Positions 25,209 through 34,798 of a stretch of 64,000 bases of DNA are shown here, piece after piece. The stretch covers positions 100,650 to 164,649 of the forward strand of contig NZ_JAFEJT020000001.1 of assembly GCF_018555435.2 (NCBI RefSeq), in the 5' to 3' direction. The notes under the pieces are model-generated. The model did not search any database and was not told the DNA's origin. It saw only the letters and a list, made by a program, of their open reading frames with translations. Position 1 is the first letter of the stretch; the number at the start of each line of letters is the position of its first letter. The stretch comes from Bifidobacterium amazonense (GTDB taxonomy: Bacteria; Actinomycetota; Actinomycetes; Actinomycetales; Bifidobacteriaceae). The position numbers and the translations under genes are program-made.

Positions 25209-27788
25209 TCAACGCACGCGCAGCATATGGAAGGAGTGCGGACCGACGGTCAGACTGACCGCGCCGTCTTCGACGTCGACGAGACGGGTCGCGGGCCGCA
25301 CCCGTTCGGGCGCGTCGAAGTCGTTCTCGGCATCGAGCGGCACGCCGTCGATCGCCTCGACCACGGCTGTCCGCAGTTCGGGGCGCGGCGATCCGGACGG
25401 CTCCGACCCGCCGTCGCACGCCAGCCGCACCGTCACCGGCCGCGTCGCATCGGTCACGTTGACCAGCTTGATGATCGTCTCGCCGGTCGTCTCGTCGCGC
25501 ACCGCCGAATAGTAGAGCGGACGCGGATCGGGGCGTTTGAACGTATGGTCGAAGATCGACGTGTCGTCGATCCATCCGCGCACGCGCGCGCCGTCAACCG
25601 ACAGTCGGCAGCGGTAGGCGACGCCGCGTTCGGTGATGATATGCGTGTTGTGCGTGCACAGTCCGCCGTTGGTGACGCCGTGCAGCCCGCACAGCCGCTG
25701 CCATCCGTTGATGTAGTACCTCAGAAGATTCCTGTCGTCGTGCATGGCGAAGTCGAGTCCGAACCCGTACCTGCCGTCCAGCTCTCCGCGCAGTTCGCCG
25801 TTGCGGCGCGTGAACGTGAACTCGACCGTGTACGAGTCGGCGCGCACGTCGTCGAAGTCCCGGCACGCATGGTCGGCGTCGATCGTGAAATCGTCGTCGC
25901 GCAGCAGCACGTCGCCGTTGGCGTCGCGCACCGTGAAGCCGGTGACGTCGATACGGGCGTGCGTCGTGGTCATGCGCAGCAGTCCGGCCAATGACAGCGG
26001 TTCCGGTGTTGCCGCGGCCTTCGGCATGTCGTCGTCTGCGGCGAGCAGCTGCGTGCCCTGACCGGTCATGAACATGCGCTGCACCCAGTAGCTGGGCGTG
26101 CCGAACGCGCGTGTGCCGTCGAAGTAGATCATGTCCGGATCCCAGTTGCGGTAGGCGACGTTGCACAGCATCGGCGCATAGCAGGCGAGGCCGATGCCGG
26201 GCGCCTGCTCCACGCCGGTCAGGAACGCGGCCTCCGCAAGCGCATTGCGCCACGCCTTGCCGCACGACGCGTATTCGCCGAGGAACGCGCGAGGCCAGCC
26301 CTTGTCCGCACGGTAGGAGGCGTAGCGGTCGACGTTCGCGATGAACCATTCGGGATCGTGATAGAAATGCTCGTCCATGAACGCGGTGCCGGTTTTCGCC
26401 GCATCCGCCCATATCCGTTTCTCCTGCTGTCCGCTGATCGAGGGGCCGGCGGAACCGATGAGCCGGATGTCGGGGTAGCGTTCGCGTACGGCCTTCGCGA
26501 TGATGTCGTAGCGTTCGTAGAATTCGCTTCCGGTCTCCTCGTTGCCGATGCCGAGGTATTTCAGGTGGAAGCTGTCCGGGTGGCCCATGCTCGCGCGTAC
26601 GGCGCCCCACGTCGAGTCGGCGGGCCCGTTGGCGAATTCGATCAGGTCGAGCGCCTCGTCGACCCACTCCTGCATGTCCTCGAGCGGCGCGGCCTCGAGG
26701 TTGTGCGGATCCCAGCCGCCGGCGATGACTGGCAGCGGCTCGGCGCCGATGTCCTCGCAGAACTGGAAGAACTCATAGTAGCCGAGTCCGAATGTGCTGT
26801 TGTAGTTCCAGCTGTTGCGCCGCGCGGGGCGCGCCTCGACCGGTCCGAGCGTGTTCTTCCACCGGTAGATGCTGTCGCGGTCGGATGCGTCCAGCGAGCC
26901 GATGTGCATGACGCAGCCGCCGGGGAAGCGCATGAACTTCGGTTTCATGTCGGCGATGAGCTGCGCGACGTCGCGTCGCATGCCGTTGGGGCGGTTGCGG
27001 AACGTGCGTGCGGGGAAGAGCGAGACCATGTCGAGCGAAAGCCGGCATGGCGCGTCGACGAGCAGCGTGAGCCGTCCCGCCGGGTCGACGCGGTCGCCGC
27101 CGGCGTTCGTGTCGCGGCGCTTGCCGGCCGTGCCGTCGTTCTGCATGCCGGAGCCGGCGCGAGAGCCGTCCCGCCCGTTGATGAACGCGGTGACGGTGCC
27201 TTCGACGCCCGCCCATGCGCCGCGTGCCTCGGCCGGGATCGGCAGCACGGTTTCGCCGTACACCTCCGTGCCGTCGGCGTTCTCCAGCCACACGATGATC
27301 GAGATCGGATCGGCGTCGTCTGTGCCGCTGCCGTTGCCGTCGCCGTGGACGCCGTCGAGCCGCACGCGGCAGGAGAAGCGGTATTCCTCGCCGCCGCGCA
27401 CGGGGATGCCGTCGCCGTAGCCGAGGTTGGAGATGCCGGCGCCGTCGCCGCAGCGCACGACGTTGAGCCGCGCGTAGTGCCGGTTGCGCTCGTTGAGAGG
27501 GTGCGCGTCGTCGACGTGCAGGAAGACGAGCGCGTCGCCGCGCTGGACCTTGCGCCATGCGGTCAGTGCCGTGTACGACGCGTTGTCGACCGGATCGAAT
27601 TCGAACGACCGGTTGCGCACGAGCTCGGCGTACAGGCCGCCGTCGGCCGCATGGTTGAGGTCCTCGAAGAACACGCCGAACAGGTCGCCCTGCTCCTTGA
27701 CCGGCGTGTCGCGCACGGTGACGGTGATCGGCGCGGCCTGCATTTCGGCCTGTCCGTTGGATTCGGGCGCCGCGTTGCGCTGGGTCAT
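25209..27788 (-). CDS. Alpha-L-arabinofuranosidase, GH51-like
   Basis: This 859-residue enzyme would release terminal arabinofuranose from arabinan or arabinoxylan fragments. The catalytic acid/base lies in GIGNEETGSEFYERYD (around residue 415) and the nucleophile in FLGEYASCG (around 501). The N-terminal LFGVFFEDLNHAADGGLYAELVRNRSFEF is characteristic of the clan. At 859 aa it is longer than the ~500-residue intracellular GH51 enzymes: it carries an N-terminal carbohydrate-binding-like region and a C-terminal beta-domain. No signal peptide is evident, so it probably acts in the cytoplasm on imported oligosaccharides. It is divergent from a sugar-binding lipoprotein and shares its operators. 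Confidence 0.9.
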   Translation of the reverse strand: MTQRNAAPESNGQAEMQAAPITVTVRDTPVKEQGDLFGVFFEDLNHAADGGLYAELVRNRSFEFDPVDNASYTALTAWRKVQRGDALVFLHVDDAHPLNERNRHYARLNVVRCGDGAGISNLGYGDGIPVRGGEEYRFSCRVRLDGVHGDGNGSGTDDADPISIIVWLENADGTEVYGETVLPIPAEARGAWAGVEGTVTAFINGRDGSRAGSGMQNDGTAGKRRDTNAGGDRVDPAGRLTLLVDAPCRLSLDMVSLFPARTFRNRPNGMRRDVAQLIADMKPKFMRFPGGCVMHIGSLDASDRDSIYRWKNTLGPVEARPARRNSWNYNSTFGLGYYEFFQFCEDIGAEPLPVIAGGWDPHNLEAAPLEDMQEWVDEALDLIEFANGPADSTWGAVRASMGHPDSFHLKYLGIGNEETGSEFYERYDIIAKAVRERYPDIRLIGSAGPSISGQQEKRIWADAAKTGTAFMDEHFYHDPEWFIANVDRYASYRADKGWPRAFLGEYASCGKAWRNALAEAAFLTGVEQAPGIGLACYAPMLCNVAYRNWDPDMIYFDGTRAFGTPSYWVQRMFMTGQGTQLLAADDDMPKAAATPEPLSLAGLLRMTTTHARIDVTGFTVRDANGDVLLRDDDFTIDADHACRDFDDVRADSYTVEFTFTRRNGELRGELDGRYGFGLDFAMHDDRNLLRYYINGWQRLCGLHGVTNGGLCTHNTHIITERGVAYRCRLSVDGARVRGWIDDTSIFDHTFKRPDPRPLYYSAVRDETTGETIIKLVNVTDATRPVTVRLACDGGSEPSGSPRPELRTAVVEAIDGVPLDAENDFDAPERVRPATRLVDVEDGAVSLTVGPHSFHMLRVR

Positions 27789-27861
27789 GATGATGTCTCC
27801 TTTGTTTGGCCGGCGTGTTGACTCGTGTCACGATTTGCGTTTCGTCGACCGTCGATTTATG

Positions 27862-27888
27862 ATATCGATATGAATTTTATATCGATAT
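27862..27888. promoter_or_regulatory. Twin operators between the arabinofuranosidase and binding-protein genes
   Basis: ATATCGATAT occurs at 27862-27871 and again at 27879-27888, 17 bp apart and each followed by GAA. Perfect palindromes with a central CG fit LacI-family operators. They overlap probable -10 elements (for example TATGAT at 27859-27864), so one repressor could shut both divergent genes. The LacI gene at 29840 is the obvious candidate. Confidence 0.6.
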
Positions 27889-27969
27889 GAAACGCGGTGC
27901 AAAATTCACAACACGCCGGGCCGATCCGAAGAAGAACGCGGCACGGCGATAACGACGAGCAAAGGACAC

Positions 27970-29562
27970 ATGATGAGGAAGTCATATTCCACGGCGAAGA
28001 AGACCATTGCGGCCATCAGCGCGGCCGCCTGCCTGACCGGACTCGCGGCCTGCGGCGAGGACAGCAAGACCGACGCCAACGGCAAGCCGATCGTCACCGT
28101 GCAGATCATCAAGCGATCGCCCATGATCGCGGTCAGCAAGATGAAATACGCCAAGGATCTCGAAAAGGCGTGCGATTGCACGATCGAATGGCGCGAGGCG
28201 TCCGAGAACGCGTGGAGCCAGCAGAAGACCGCGTCCCTTGCTGCCAGCGAAGTCGCGGATCTGACGATCTGGGGCTACAGCAATCAGGATCTGGCGAAGT
28301 ATCCGCTGTTCGAGGACCTGTCGGACGACCTCGACAAGATGCCCAATGTCCAGGAGTACTTCAAGGAGTCCGAGGCGTCTCGCCGCTTCGCCACCGATCT
28401 TGACGGTCATATCTGGCAGATCCCCTCCAACGCGGGCAATTCCCCCGCCGCGCTTGCCGGCGGCCAGTTCATGCGCATCAACAAGACGTGGCTCGACAAG
28501 CTCGGCCTTGAGGTGCCCCGCACCTGGGACGAACTGACCAACGTGCTCGAGGCGTTCAAGACGCAGGATCCGAACGGCAACGGTGAGGCCGACGAGATCC
28601 CGTTCAGCCCGCACGCGCTTGGCACCACCGGATTCGGCTGGTACGACAGCTTCCTGCTGCTCAACTCCACCGGCATCACCACCCAGTTCTTCAGCACCGG
28701 CACGCAGGGCCTGTACTCCAAGGACGGCAAGGTCGGCAACTTCATGCAGACCGACAACTTCCGCCGCGTCATCGAGTACTACCACGCGCTGGTCGAGAAG
28801 GGACTCATCCCGCAGAGCGCCATGACCAAGGACGATTCCACCTGGAGCGGCGAGGTCGGCGGCGACACCGCCCGGGTCGGCGTCTCCTTCGGCTGGGAGG
28901 TGTCCGATTTCGGCAAGAACATCGACCAGTACATCACCATGCGCGTGCCCAAGGAAACGGCCGATATGCCGGATTCCGAAGTCACGTGGGAGGCTCCGGT
29001 CGCCGACGTGTACAACGGCGCCGCCGTGTCGGCCAACGCCAAGAACAAGGACGCCGTCTTCAAGATCATCAACACCATGCTCGACCCGGATATGACCATC
29101 GAGGGCTATTACGGCGACATGGGCACCTATGTCACCAAGGAGGGGGAGAACAAGTACTCCGTTCCGGAGAAGACCTTCGCCGACACTTCCGTCACCTACG
29201 GTCTGGCCGATCGAACCCTGGCGTGGATGCGTCCCGACTTCACCGTCGGCGGCCCCGGCATGGCGTCCAGCGAACGGGCGATCAAGGCCGCCGAGGTGTA
29301 TGCCCCCGACCAGAAGAACATCGGCGAGGGGGACACCATCCCGCAGTGGGTCACCCCGAGCTCCGACGACCAGACCACCATCTCCAACATCAACACGCCG
29401 CTGTTCTCGTACGCCATGCCGGTGATCGCCAAGTGGATCTCGCAGGGAGGCCTCGACGACGCCTCGTGGAACGAGTTCCAGCAGAACCTGAAGACGCTGC
29501 AGATCGACGACGTCGTCAAGATCTACCAGAAGTGGGTCGACACGTACGCCAAGCAGAACTGA
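27970..29562 (+). CDS. ABC sugar-binding lipoprotein (family 1), orphan
   Basis: This extracellular solute-binding protein (530 aa) is lipid-anchored: a basic start, then AAISAAACLTGLAAC with lipobox LAAC near residue 27. Its body resembles carbohydrate-binding family 1 proteins (GQFMRINKTWLDKLGLEVPRTWDEL, KTQDPNGNGEADEIPF). The latter, with the DPNGNGEADE loop, looks like a calcium site found in several oligosaccharide binders. No permease or ATPase genes are adjacent, so it must share a transporter encoded elsewhere. Context suggests arabino-oligosaccharide uptake. GCAAAGGACAC precedes ATG 27970; the next codon is also ATG. Confidence 0.88.
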   Translation: MMRKSYSTAKKTIAAISAAACLTGLAACGEDSKTDANGKPIVTVQIIKRSPMIAVSKMKYAKDLEKACDCTIEWREASENAWSQQKTASLAASEVADLTIWGYSNQDLAKYPLFEDLSDDLDKMPNVQEYFKESEASRRFATDLDGHIWQIPSNAGNSPAALAGGQFMRINKTWLDKLGLEVPRTWDELTNVLEAFKTQDPNGNGEADEIPFSPHALGTTGFGWYDSFLLLNSTGITTQFFSTGTQGLYSKDGKVGNFMQTDNFRRVIEYYHALVEKGLIPQSAMTKDDSTWSGEVGGDTARVGVSFGWEVSDFGKNIDQYITMRVPKETADMPDSEVTWEAPVADVYNGAAVSANAKNKDAVFKIINTMLDPDMTIEGYYGDMGTYVTKEGENKYSVPEKTFADTSVTYGLADRTLAWMRPDFTVGGPGMASSERAIKAAEVYAPDQKNIGEGDTIPQWVTPSSDDQTTISNINTPLFSYAMPVIAKWISQGGLDDASWNEFQQNLKTLQIDDVVKIYQKWVDTYAKQN

Positions 29563-29589
29563 CCTGCGACACCGACCTGCAAAGCCGCC

Positions 29590-29643
29590 ATCATGGTCTG
29601 GCATATCGGCGGGTTTCCGCCCGCTGCCATGTCGGACCATGAT
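29590..29643 (+). terminator. Long imperfect hairpin after the binding-protein gene
   Basis: A 24-nt inverted repeat (29590-29613 with 29620-29643; three G-U pairs and two mismatches) lies about 30 bp after the stop. It lacks a clean U-tail. Confidence 0.55.
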
Positions 29644-29779
29644 CGGCTAAGGAGAACTACCACGACCACGGCCTTCCGATCCGGACGGCACGGCTCGACG
29701 GAGCGACGCGGACGATTCCTGTTCCTTTCCTCGTCCAAGTCCGTTCCGCAGCTGCGCCATCATCGGTTCGGAAGGCCTT

Positions 29780-29785
29780 TACAAT
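29780..29785 (+). promoter_or_regulatory. -10 element for the lacI-type gene
   Basis: TACAAT at 29780-29785 predicts a start near 29792 and a leader of about 48 nt. The ribosome-binding site AAAGGCGG lies before ATG 29840. The gene therefore probably has its own promoter, separate from the binding-protein gene. Confidence 0.45.
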
Positions 29786-29839
29786 AGGGGACTGTCGGCC
29801 GAGCCGGCGGTCCTGTCACATTGCACAAAGGCGGTAATC

Positions 29840-30862
29840 ATGGTCACGTTCAAGGATGTCGCGAAGGAGGCCGGAGTCTCCCCGGCGACCGTATCCTACG
29901 CGCTGCGCGGCGGAGAGCACGTCTCCAAGCACACCATGGACAAGGTCACGGCCGCCGCCCGCAAGCTCGGCTATGTCGCCAATCCCTCCGCCCGCTCCCT
30001 GCGCCGCGGCCGCACCAACGTGATCGACATCGTCGTGCACGAGCTCGACGTGCCGTACTTCTACTCCCGGCTGTCCGACGTGGCCTCCGACGTGATCCGC
30101 GAAGCCGGCTACCAGGCCGTCGTGGTGAAGACCGGCATGGACCCGAACAATGTGAGCGCCGCCGTCAGCTCGATCTCCAACCAGTACTGCGACGGCGTGA
30201 TCCTCAACCCGTCCGGCCTGCCCGCGCAGGAGATCAAACGGCTGAGCGTGAACCGCCCCGTCGTGCTGCTCGACGAGGCGCATGACCGGCCTGTGCTCGA
30301 CACGGTGATGACGCCCAACGAGGAGGGCATCGCCGCCGCAACACGGCATCTGATCGAACGCGGCTGCCATGATCTGCTGTTCATCGGCGGCGGCCGGGAC
30401 GAACTCGACCGTTACGCGGAAGGTTCGCGCGACACCGGCCCGGCGCGCACGCACGCATTCCGCGAGACCGTGCTGGACGCCGGACTGCCGTGCGACGACG
30501 CGCGGCTGATCACGGCCGGCTGGTGGACCGAACCCGGACTCGAAGCCGCGCACCGCATCGTCGACTCGGGCCTCACGTGCGACGGTGTGGTGTGCGCCAC
30601 CGATTCGCTCGCCTTGGGACTGATCCGCGGCTTCGCCGACCGCGGCGTGCGGGTGCCGGACGACGTCCGCGTGATCGGCTTCGACGGCATCTCCGTGGGT
30701 CGGTGGACCGTGCCGACCATCAGCACCGTCGAGGTCGACATGACCGATCTCGCCCGCAAGGCCGTCGACATGCTCGTCTCGCGCATCGAAGGCACCTACG
30801 ACGGCGAGCCCCGCCGCCAGACTGCCGCGTTCCGTCTCGTCGAACGCGAATCCTCCCGGTAG
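29840..30862 (+). CDS. LacI-family transcriptional regulator
   Basis: This 340-residue repressor has the LacI helix-turn-helix at its N-terminus (VTFKDVAKEAGVSPATVSYA, then the hinge helix ARKLGYVANPSARSL) and a periplasmic-binding-protein-like effector domain (LLDEAHDRPVLDTVMTPNEEG, VIGFDGISVGRWTVPTIST). It lies next to the binding protein and arabinofuranosidase genes and most likely represses both through the ATATCGATAT pair at 27862-27888. An arabinose-containing inducer is an inference from context. Confidence 0.92.
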   Translation: MVTFKDVAKEAGVSPATVSYALRGGEHVSKHTMDKVTAAARKLGYVANPSARSLRRGRTNVIDIVVHELDVPYFYSRLSDVASDVIREAGYQAVVVKTGMDPNNVSAAVSSISNQYCDGVILNPSGLPAQEIKRLSVNRPVVLLDEAHDRPVLDTVMTPNEEGIAAATRHLIERGCHDLLFIGGGRDELDRYAEGSRDTGPARTHAFRETVLDAGLPCDDARLITAGWWTEPGLEAAHRIVDSGLTCDGVVCATDSLALGLIRGFADRGVRVPDDVRVIGFDGISVGRWTVPTISTVEVDMTDLARKAVDMLVSRIEGTYDGEPRRQTAAFRLVERESSR

Positions 30863-30893
30863 GCAGCTCCCTGCCCATCATGACGTGGAAACG

Positions 30894-30921
30894 CCTGAAT
30901 GGGCTATTTGGGCCCGTCAGG
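30894..30921 (+). terminator. Hairpin after the LacI gene
   Basis: CCTGA...GGGC pairs with GCCC...TCAGG around a short loop (30894-30921). It is a modest terminator between the LacI gene and the ABC exporter genes. Confidence 0.5.
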
Positions 30922-30959
30922 AGCCGAGCCGATGCGGCATGGGCGTATAGTCTACGTAT

Positions 30960-32825
30960 ATGGGGAAAGGCGATGATTCGGTAAGCCCGACAGTCTGCAC
31001 GCACATGGGGGGCGACGTGGGCAAGGCCGCCGGTCCATTGCGCTCGTTCCGGGAATTCTGGCATGAACAGGATGCTCGCGGTCGACGTGTCGTCGGGATG
31101 TATCTGCTGCTGACGATTCTGGATGATATGGCGAACCTGCTATTGGGCACTGCGGTGATCGTCATCGCTGGCATGCTCTCGTTCGCTTGGACGGCGAAGC
31201 TCGCCATGCTGCTGGCGTCACTCGGCGTCTATGCAGGGCTGAAACTACTGGCGTTCGATGCGCGCAGCGCCATGGAGACGAACACGTTCACCTACCGTTA
31301 CCGGCGTATCAGCGGTTTCGGCGACCTTGTCATGGACACCGACTATGAGACGCTGCAATCCGTCGACGAACAGACGCGCATCGACGCGGCGTCCGGCGCC
31401 GTGTTCAGCGCGGGCAACCGCGGATTGGAATATCAGATCAACCAGCAGCTGCGTCTTGTCGCATGGATGGTCACGCTCGTGACGAGCGTGGCGGTGCTCG
31501 GTATGCTCAACGTCAAGGCGTTGGCCGTCGTCGTCGCGTGCAACGCGATCAGCGTGGCCATATTGGCCATGCAATCCGGCTCGGTCGAACGGCGAGAGCA
31601 TGATCTGTCGGTCCGGCGGTCGAAGCAGAACCTGCTGTCCGGACAGGAAAGCGACAAGTCGCGCGGCGACGACATCGTATACAACCGCCTGCTGCCGTGG
31701 CTGCTGGCGCATAACCGGCGCGACACTGATGGCATCATCGGCGCAATGCTCGGGGTCGAAGGCATCCGGTCTTCGGCGAATGCGGCGAATGGCGTCATCG
31801 CCTTTGTCTCGACCCTTGCGGTGATTCTCGTCGTCGCGTCGGACGGCGGGACGGACATGCCGTACGCCACGCTGTTCCTGTATGTCATGCTGTGCATGAA
31901 CATGGCGAATACGGTGCAGGGGGCGTATGAGACGGTGCGCGATCTGCGACGCAACGCGCCGATGATGCGCGACTGGTACGCATACGTCGACGAGCGAGCC
32001 GCCGTGACGGCTCATAAGGCCATGGCCCATAGTGCGGGCGATGCCGCCGCTGCCGCGGATGATGGCGTGACCGTGACCTTCCGCGGCATCGGATACCGGC
32101 CGTCACCGGATTCGGAAGACATCCTGCACGATGTGAATCTCACCTATCGGTCCGGACAGTCCATCGCCTTCGTCGGCAGCAACGGCGCGGGCAAGACCAC
32201 GCTCGTCAGCGTCATCGCCGGGCTGTTGCAGCCGACAGCAGGCCATATCCTCATCGACGGACGCGAAGTCGGCTACGACGAATACCGTGCGTTCGCACGG
32301 GCGCATGTCTCGCTGCTACCGCAGGACAATTCGCTGTTCTCCCTGACCATCGCGGACAATCTGAAACTTGGCATGGACGCGTCCGACGACCGGATACGCG
32401 ACGTGCTGCGCTCCGTGGGCCTGCTCGACAAGGTCGACTCGCTGCCGCACGGCACGGGCACGTACCTCGGCACGGAGCTCGATCCGGACGCCACACAGCT
32501 GTCGGGCGGGCAGAAACGGTCGATGCTCGTCGCACGCGTGCTGCTGCATCCACAGCGCATCTGCATCTTCGACGAACCGACCTCGGCGTTCGATCCGGTC
32601 AAGGAAGACGAGTTCTACGCGCTGATGTCGGCATTGGCCGGTGATCGCACGCTCATGTTCGTCTCGCATAACGTCGGCACGACGAGTTTTTGCGACATCG
32701 CCTACGTGCTCGACGGCGGTACCGTGGTGCAGTCCGGAGATCCCAAACGGCTGATCGGGGAGACGGGTGCATACCGCGACTTGTTCGCCGTACAGGTGAC
32801 GGACGGCGAGGAGGCGACGGAATGA
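30960..32825 (+). CDS. ABC exporter half-transporter, subunit 1
   Basis: This 621-residue protein fuses an N-terminal membrane domain of about six helices (from VVGMYLLLTILDDMANLLLG onward) to an ATPase domain. Walker A is GSNGAGKTT near residue 405, the signature LSGGQKRS, Walker B ICIFDEPTSAFD and the switch His in FVSHN. It forms a pair with the next gene, which overlaps by ATGA, so a heterodimeric exporter is expected. TATAGT at 30946-30951 lies 8 nt before ATG 30960, suggesting a leaderless mRNA; GTG 31017 after GGGGGGCGAC is an alternative start. Third-position GC looks lower than in its neighbours. Cargo is unknown. Confidence 0.85.
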   Translation: MGKGDDSVSPTVCTHMGGDVGKAAGPLRSFREFWHEQDARGRRVVGMYLLLTILDDMANLLLGTAVIVIAGMLSFAWTAKLAMLLASLGVYAGLKLLAFDARSAMETNTFTYRYRRISGFGDLVMDTDYETLQSVDEQTRIDAASGAVFSAGNRGLEYQINQQLRLVAWMVTLVTSVAVLGMLNVKALAVVVACNAISVAILAMQSGSVERREHDLSVRRSKQNLLSGQESDKSRGDDIVYNRLLPWLLAHNRRDTDGIIGAMLGVEGIRSSANAANGVIAFVSTLAVILVVASDGGTDMPYATLFLYVMLCMNMANTVQGAYETVRDLRRNAPMMRDWYAYVDERAAVTAHKAMAHSAGDAAAAADDGVTVTFRGIGYRPSPDSEDILHDVNLTYRSGQSIAFVGSNGAGKTTLVSVIAGLLQPTAGHILIDGREVGYDEYRAFARAHVSLLPQDNSLFSLTIADNLKLGMDASDDRIRDVLRSVGLLDKVDSLPHGTGTYLGTELDPDATQLSGGQKRSMLVARVLLHPQRICIFDEPTSAFDPVKEDEFYALMSALAGDRTLMFVSHNVGTTSFCDIAYVLDGGTVVQSGDPKRLIGETGAYRDLFAVQVTDGEEATE

Positions 32826-34690
32826 CGATCATCGACAAGAACTATGACGCGTTGCTGTCGATCGTGATGAAACGCGGTGGTGGACTGATCGCCGTGCAAT
32901 CGGCGCGTACGGCATGTCGGCTCGGCGATGTGTTCCTGCGCATCGCTGCGATCAACTGGTGCTTCATGCGGCTGAGCATCACCCCCATCGTCATTCCGCC
33001 GGTCCCGCTATGCATGTTCATCGTCGGCGACGTCATCCTGCAGCTCGCCGCCGCCCTGCTGGACGTCTCGGTCGCGACGACGGGCAAACGATTCGACGAC
33101 CGGTGCGCCGACGATGCGCTGCGTGCCGTGTTCGAAGCCGATCCGGGTCGGCGAGCCGGGCAGGGATTGGCCGACCGGCTCGCGGATTACCGGTTCGATG
33201 TCGCGTATATCGGCAGTGTCGGCCGCAATGTCGCCTATGTATTCGATTTCGCCGCGTTCGGATGTTCGGCGATCGTGTATGTGGCCGGTCTGGCGTGGTT
33301 GCTGACCGGTATTGTCGTCGCCAGTCCGGCATTGGGCATCGTCACCGCGTTCGTGGCGGTGATGCTGCTGGTCTGGGCGGCGGTCACCATGATGACGCCC
33401 GATGAGGGCGATTCCAAGGTGTTCGACGACATATTGCGTACGGAACGTCAACGCAGATACTATATTTTCGACATCGTGCACCGCTATCCGGTCCATGCGG
33501 TCATCGATTCGTTCCATGCCGGCGATTTCATCAAACGACGGTATCGTGAGCTCAACGATCGGGGGCTGCGCGAGAACCTTATCTATATGAACGGCATAGC
33601 CTCAGGCCAACGGCGTTTCCTCATCCGTCAGATCGTGCTGTTCGTGGTGCTGATCGGCTCCCTTGCCGTCGCTTCGGTGATCGATGCCGGCGTACTGTAT
33701 CGTTTCCCCCTGTTCGTCGGCATCGGCGCGCAGGCGATGGCCAGCGGCGTGCAGGCGATGAACGCCCATCGGCAGATACGACGCGTCTCGCCGCATCTGG
33801 GCAATGTGGTATCCATGCTCACGGCTGATCCGGGGCGGGGAAAGTCCGATGCGGGGCGGTCGGATCGGCCCGGGGCCGGTGGGAACCATTCGCATGACAA
33901 GACGTATATGACGGGAGCCTCCATCGAATCGACCATGACGGTGGATTTCGAGGGGGTATGGTTTTCCTACGACGGTTCGGATGCATATGCTCTGCGGGAT
34001 GTGACCCTGCACATGGATGACGGCATCACCGCGATCGTCGGATTGAACGGCGCGGGCAAGTCGACGATGCTGGGGCTGATGTCTGGCGTGCTGCAGCCGA
34101 CGAAGGGTCGTGTATTGGTCAATGGCGTCGATACCCGCGATCTGGATTTCGACAGGTACATGGATATGGTCGGGGTGCTTCCACAGGAGCAGCATCTCTT
34201 TTCCGGCACCGTTCGGGACAATGTGCTGTCCGGTCTGACGGGCCATGCTCGATGCGCGTCGGAGCCGGAGGATATGGCCGAACGACTGCTCAAGGATGTC
34301 GGGGCGAGCGACTCGCTGCTGTCACGCATCGATCGGCACGTCGAATCGTTGGAACCGGACAACATGAACATCAGTGGCGGCGAGACGCGTCGTGTGGCAT
34401 TGGCTCGCTTGCTGGCCGTGCCTGGGCGACGGCTCTATCTGCTTGATGAGCCGACCTCGGCGTTCGATCCGGAGGCGCAGGCCAGATTCTTTCGCCGATT
34501 GAGATCCTTGGTGCGGGGAGTCTCCGTCGTGGTGGTGACGCACGACGTCGAATCCTGTGTGCACGCCGACCGTATTCTGGTGATCGAGGACGGACGTCTG
34601 GTCGAACAGGGGCGGTTCGACGATCTCGCCGTCCGTGACGGCGGTCGGTTCGCCTATCTGCTGGAACGACAAAGGAAGAACCGGCATTGA
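32822..34690 (+). CDS. ABC exporter half-transporter, subunit 2
   Basis: This partner half-transporter (622 aa) has membrane helices in roughly its first 330 residues, a variable Gly/Ser/His-rich linker, and an ATPase domain. Walker A is GLNGAGKST near residue 408, the signature ISGGETRR, Walker B LYLLDEPTSAFD and the switch His in VVVTHD. Both subunits carry TSAFD where most exporters have TSALD. The start at 32822 overlaps the stop of subunit 1 (ATGA). Both ATP sites keep the catalytic Glu and His, so neither looks dead. A drug, lipid or peptide could be exported; nothing nearby reveals it. Confidence 0.85.
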   Translation: MTIIDKNYDALLSIVMKRGGGLIAVQSARTACRLGDVFLRIAAINWCFMRLSITPIVIPPVPLCMFIVGDVILQLAAALLDVSVATTGKRFDDRCADDALRAVFEADPGRRAGQGLADRLADYRFDVAYIGSVGRNVAYVFDFAAFGCSAIVYVAGLAWLLTGIVVASPALGIVTAFVAVMLLVWAAVTMMTPDEGDSKVFDDILRTERQRRYYIFDIVHRYPVHAVIDSFHAGDFIKRRYRELNDRGLRENLIYMNGIASGQRRFLIRQIVLFVVLIGSLAVASVIDAGVLYRFPLFVGIGAQAMASGVQAMNAHRQIRRVSPHLGNVVSMLTADPGRGKSDAGRSDRPGAGGNHSHDKTYMTGASIESTMTVDFEGVWFSYDGSDAYALRDVTLHMDDGITAIVGLNGAGKSTMLGLMSGVLQPTKGRVLVNGVDTRDLDFDRYMDMVGVLPQEQHLFSGTVRDNVLSGLTGHARCASEPEDMAERLLKDVGASDSLLSRIDRHVESLEPDNMNISGGETRRVALARLLAVPGRRLYLLDEPTSAFDPEAQARFFRRLRSLVRGVSVVVVTHDVESCVHADRILVIEDGRLVEQGRFDDLAVRDGGRFAYLLERQRKNRH

Positions 34691-34723
34691 CGGCTCCTCG
34701 CGTTTACGAATCCGGCATACAAA

Positions 34724-34758
34724 AAGGCCCCTTCCCGGATTAGACGGGAAGGGGCCTT
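34724..34758. terminator. Bidirectional terminator between the ABC exporter and gap
   Basis: A perfect 14-bp stem (34724-34737 with 34745-34758) has a 7-nt loop, preceded by AAAA and followed by TT. It separates the two convergent transcription units. Confidence 0.85.
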
Positions 34759-34798
34759 AGCGGTACCTAGCGTGATCCTAGCGGGTCACGTGCCGGGC

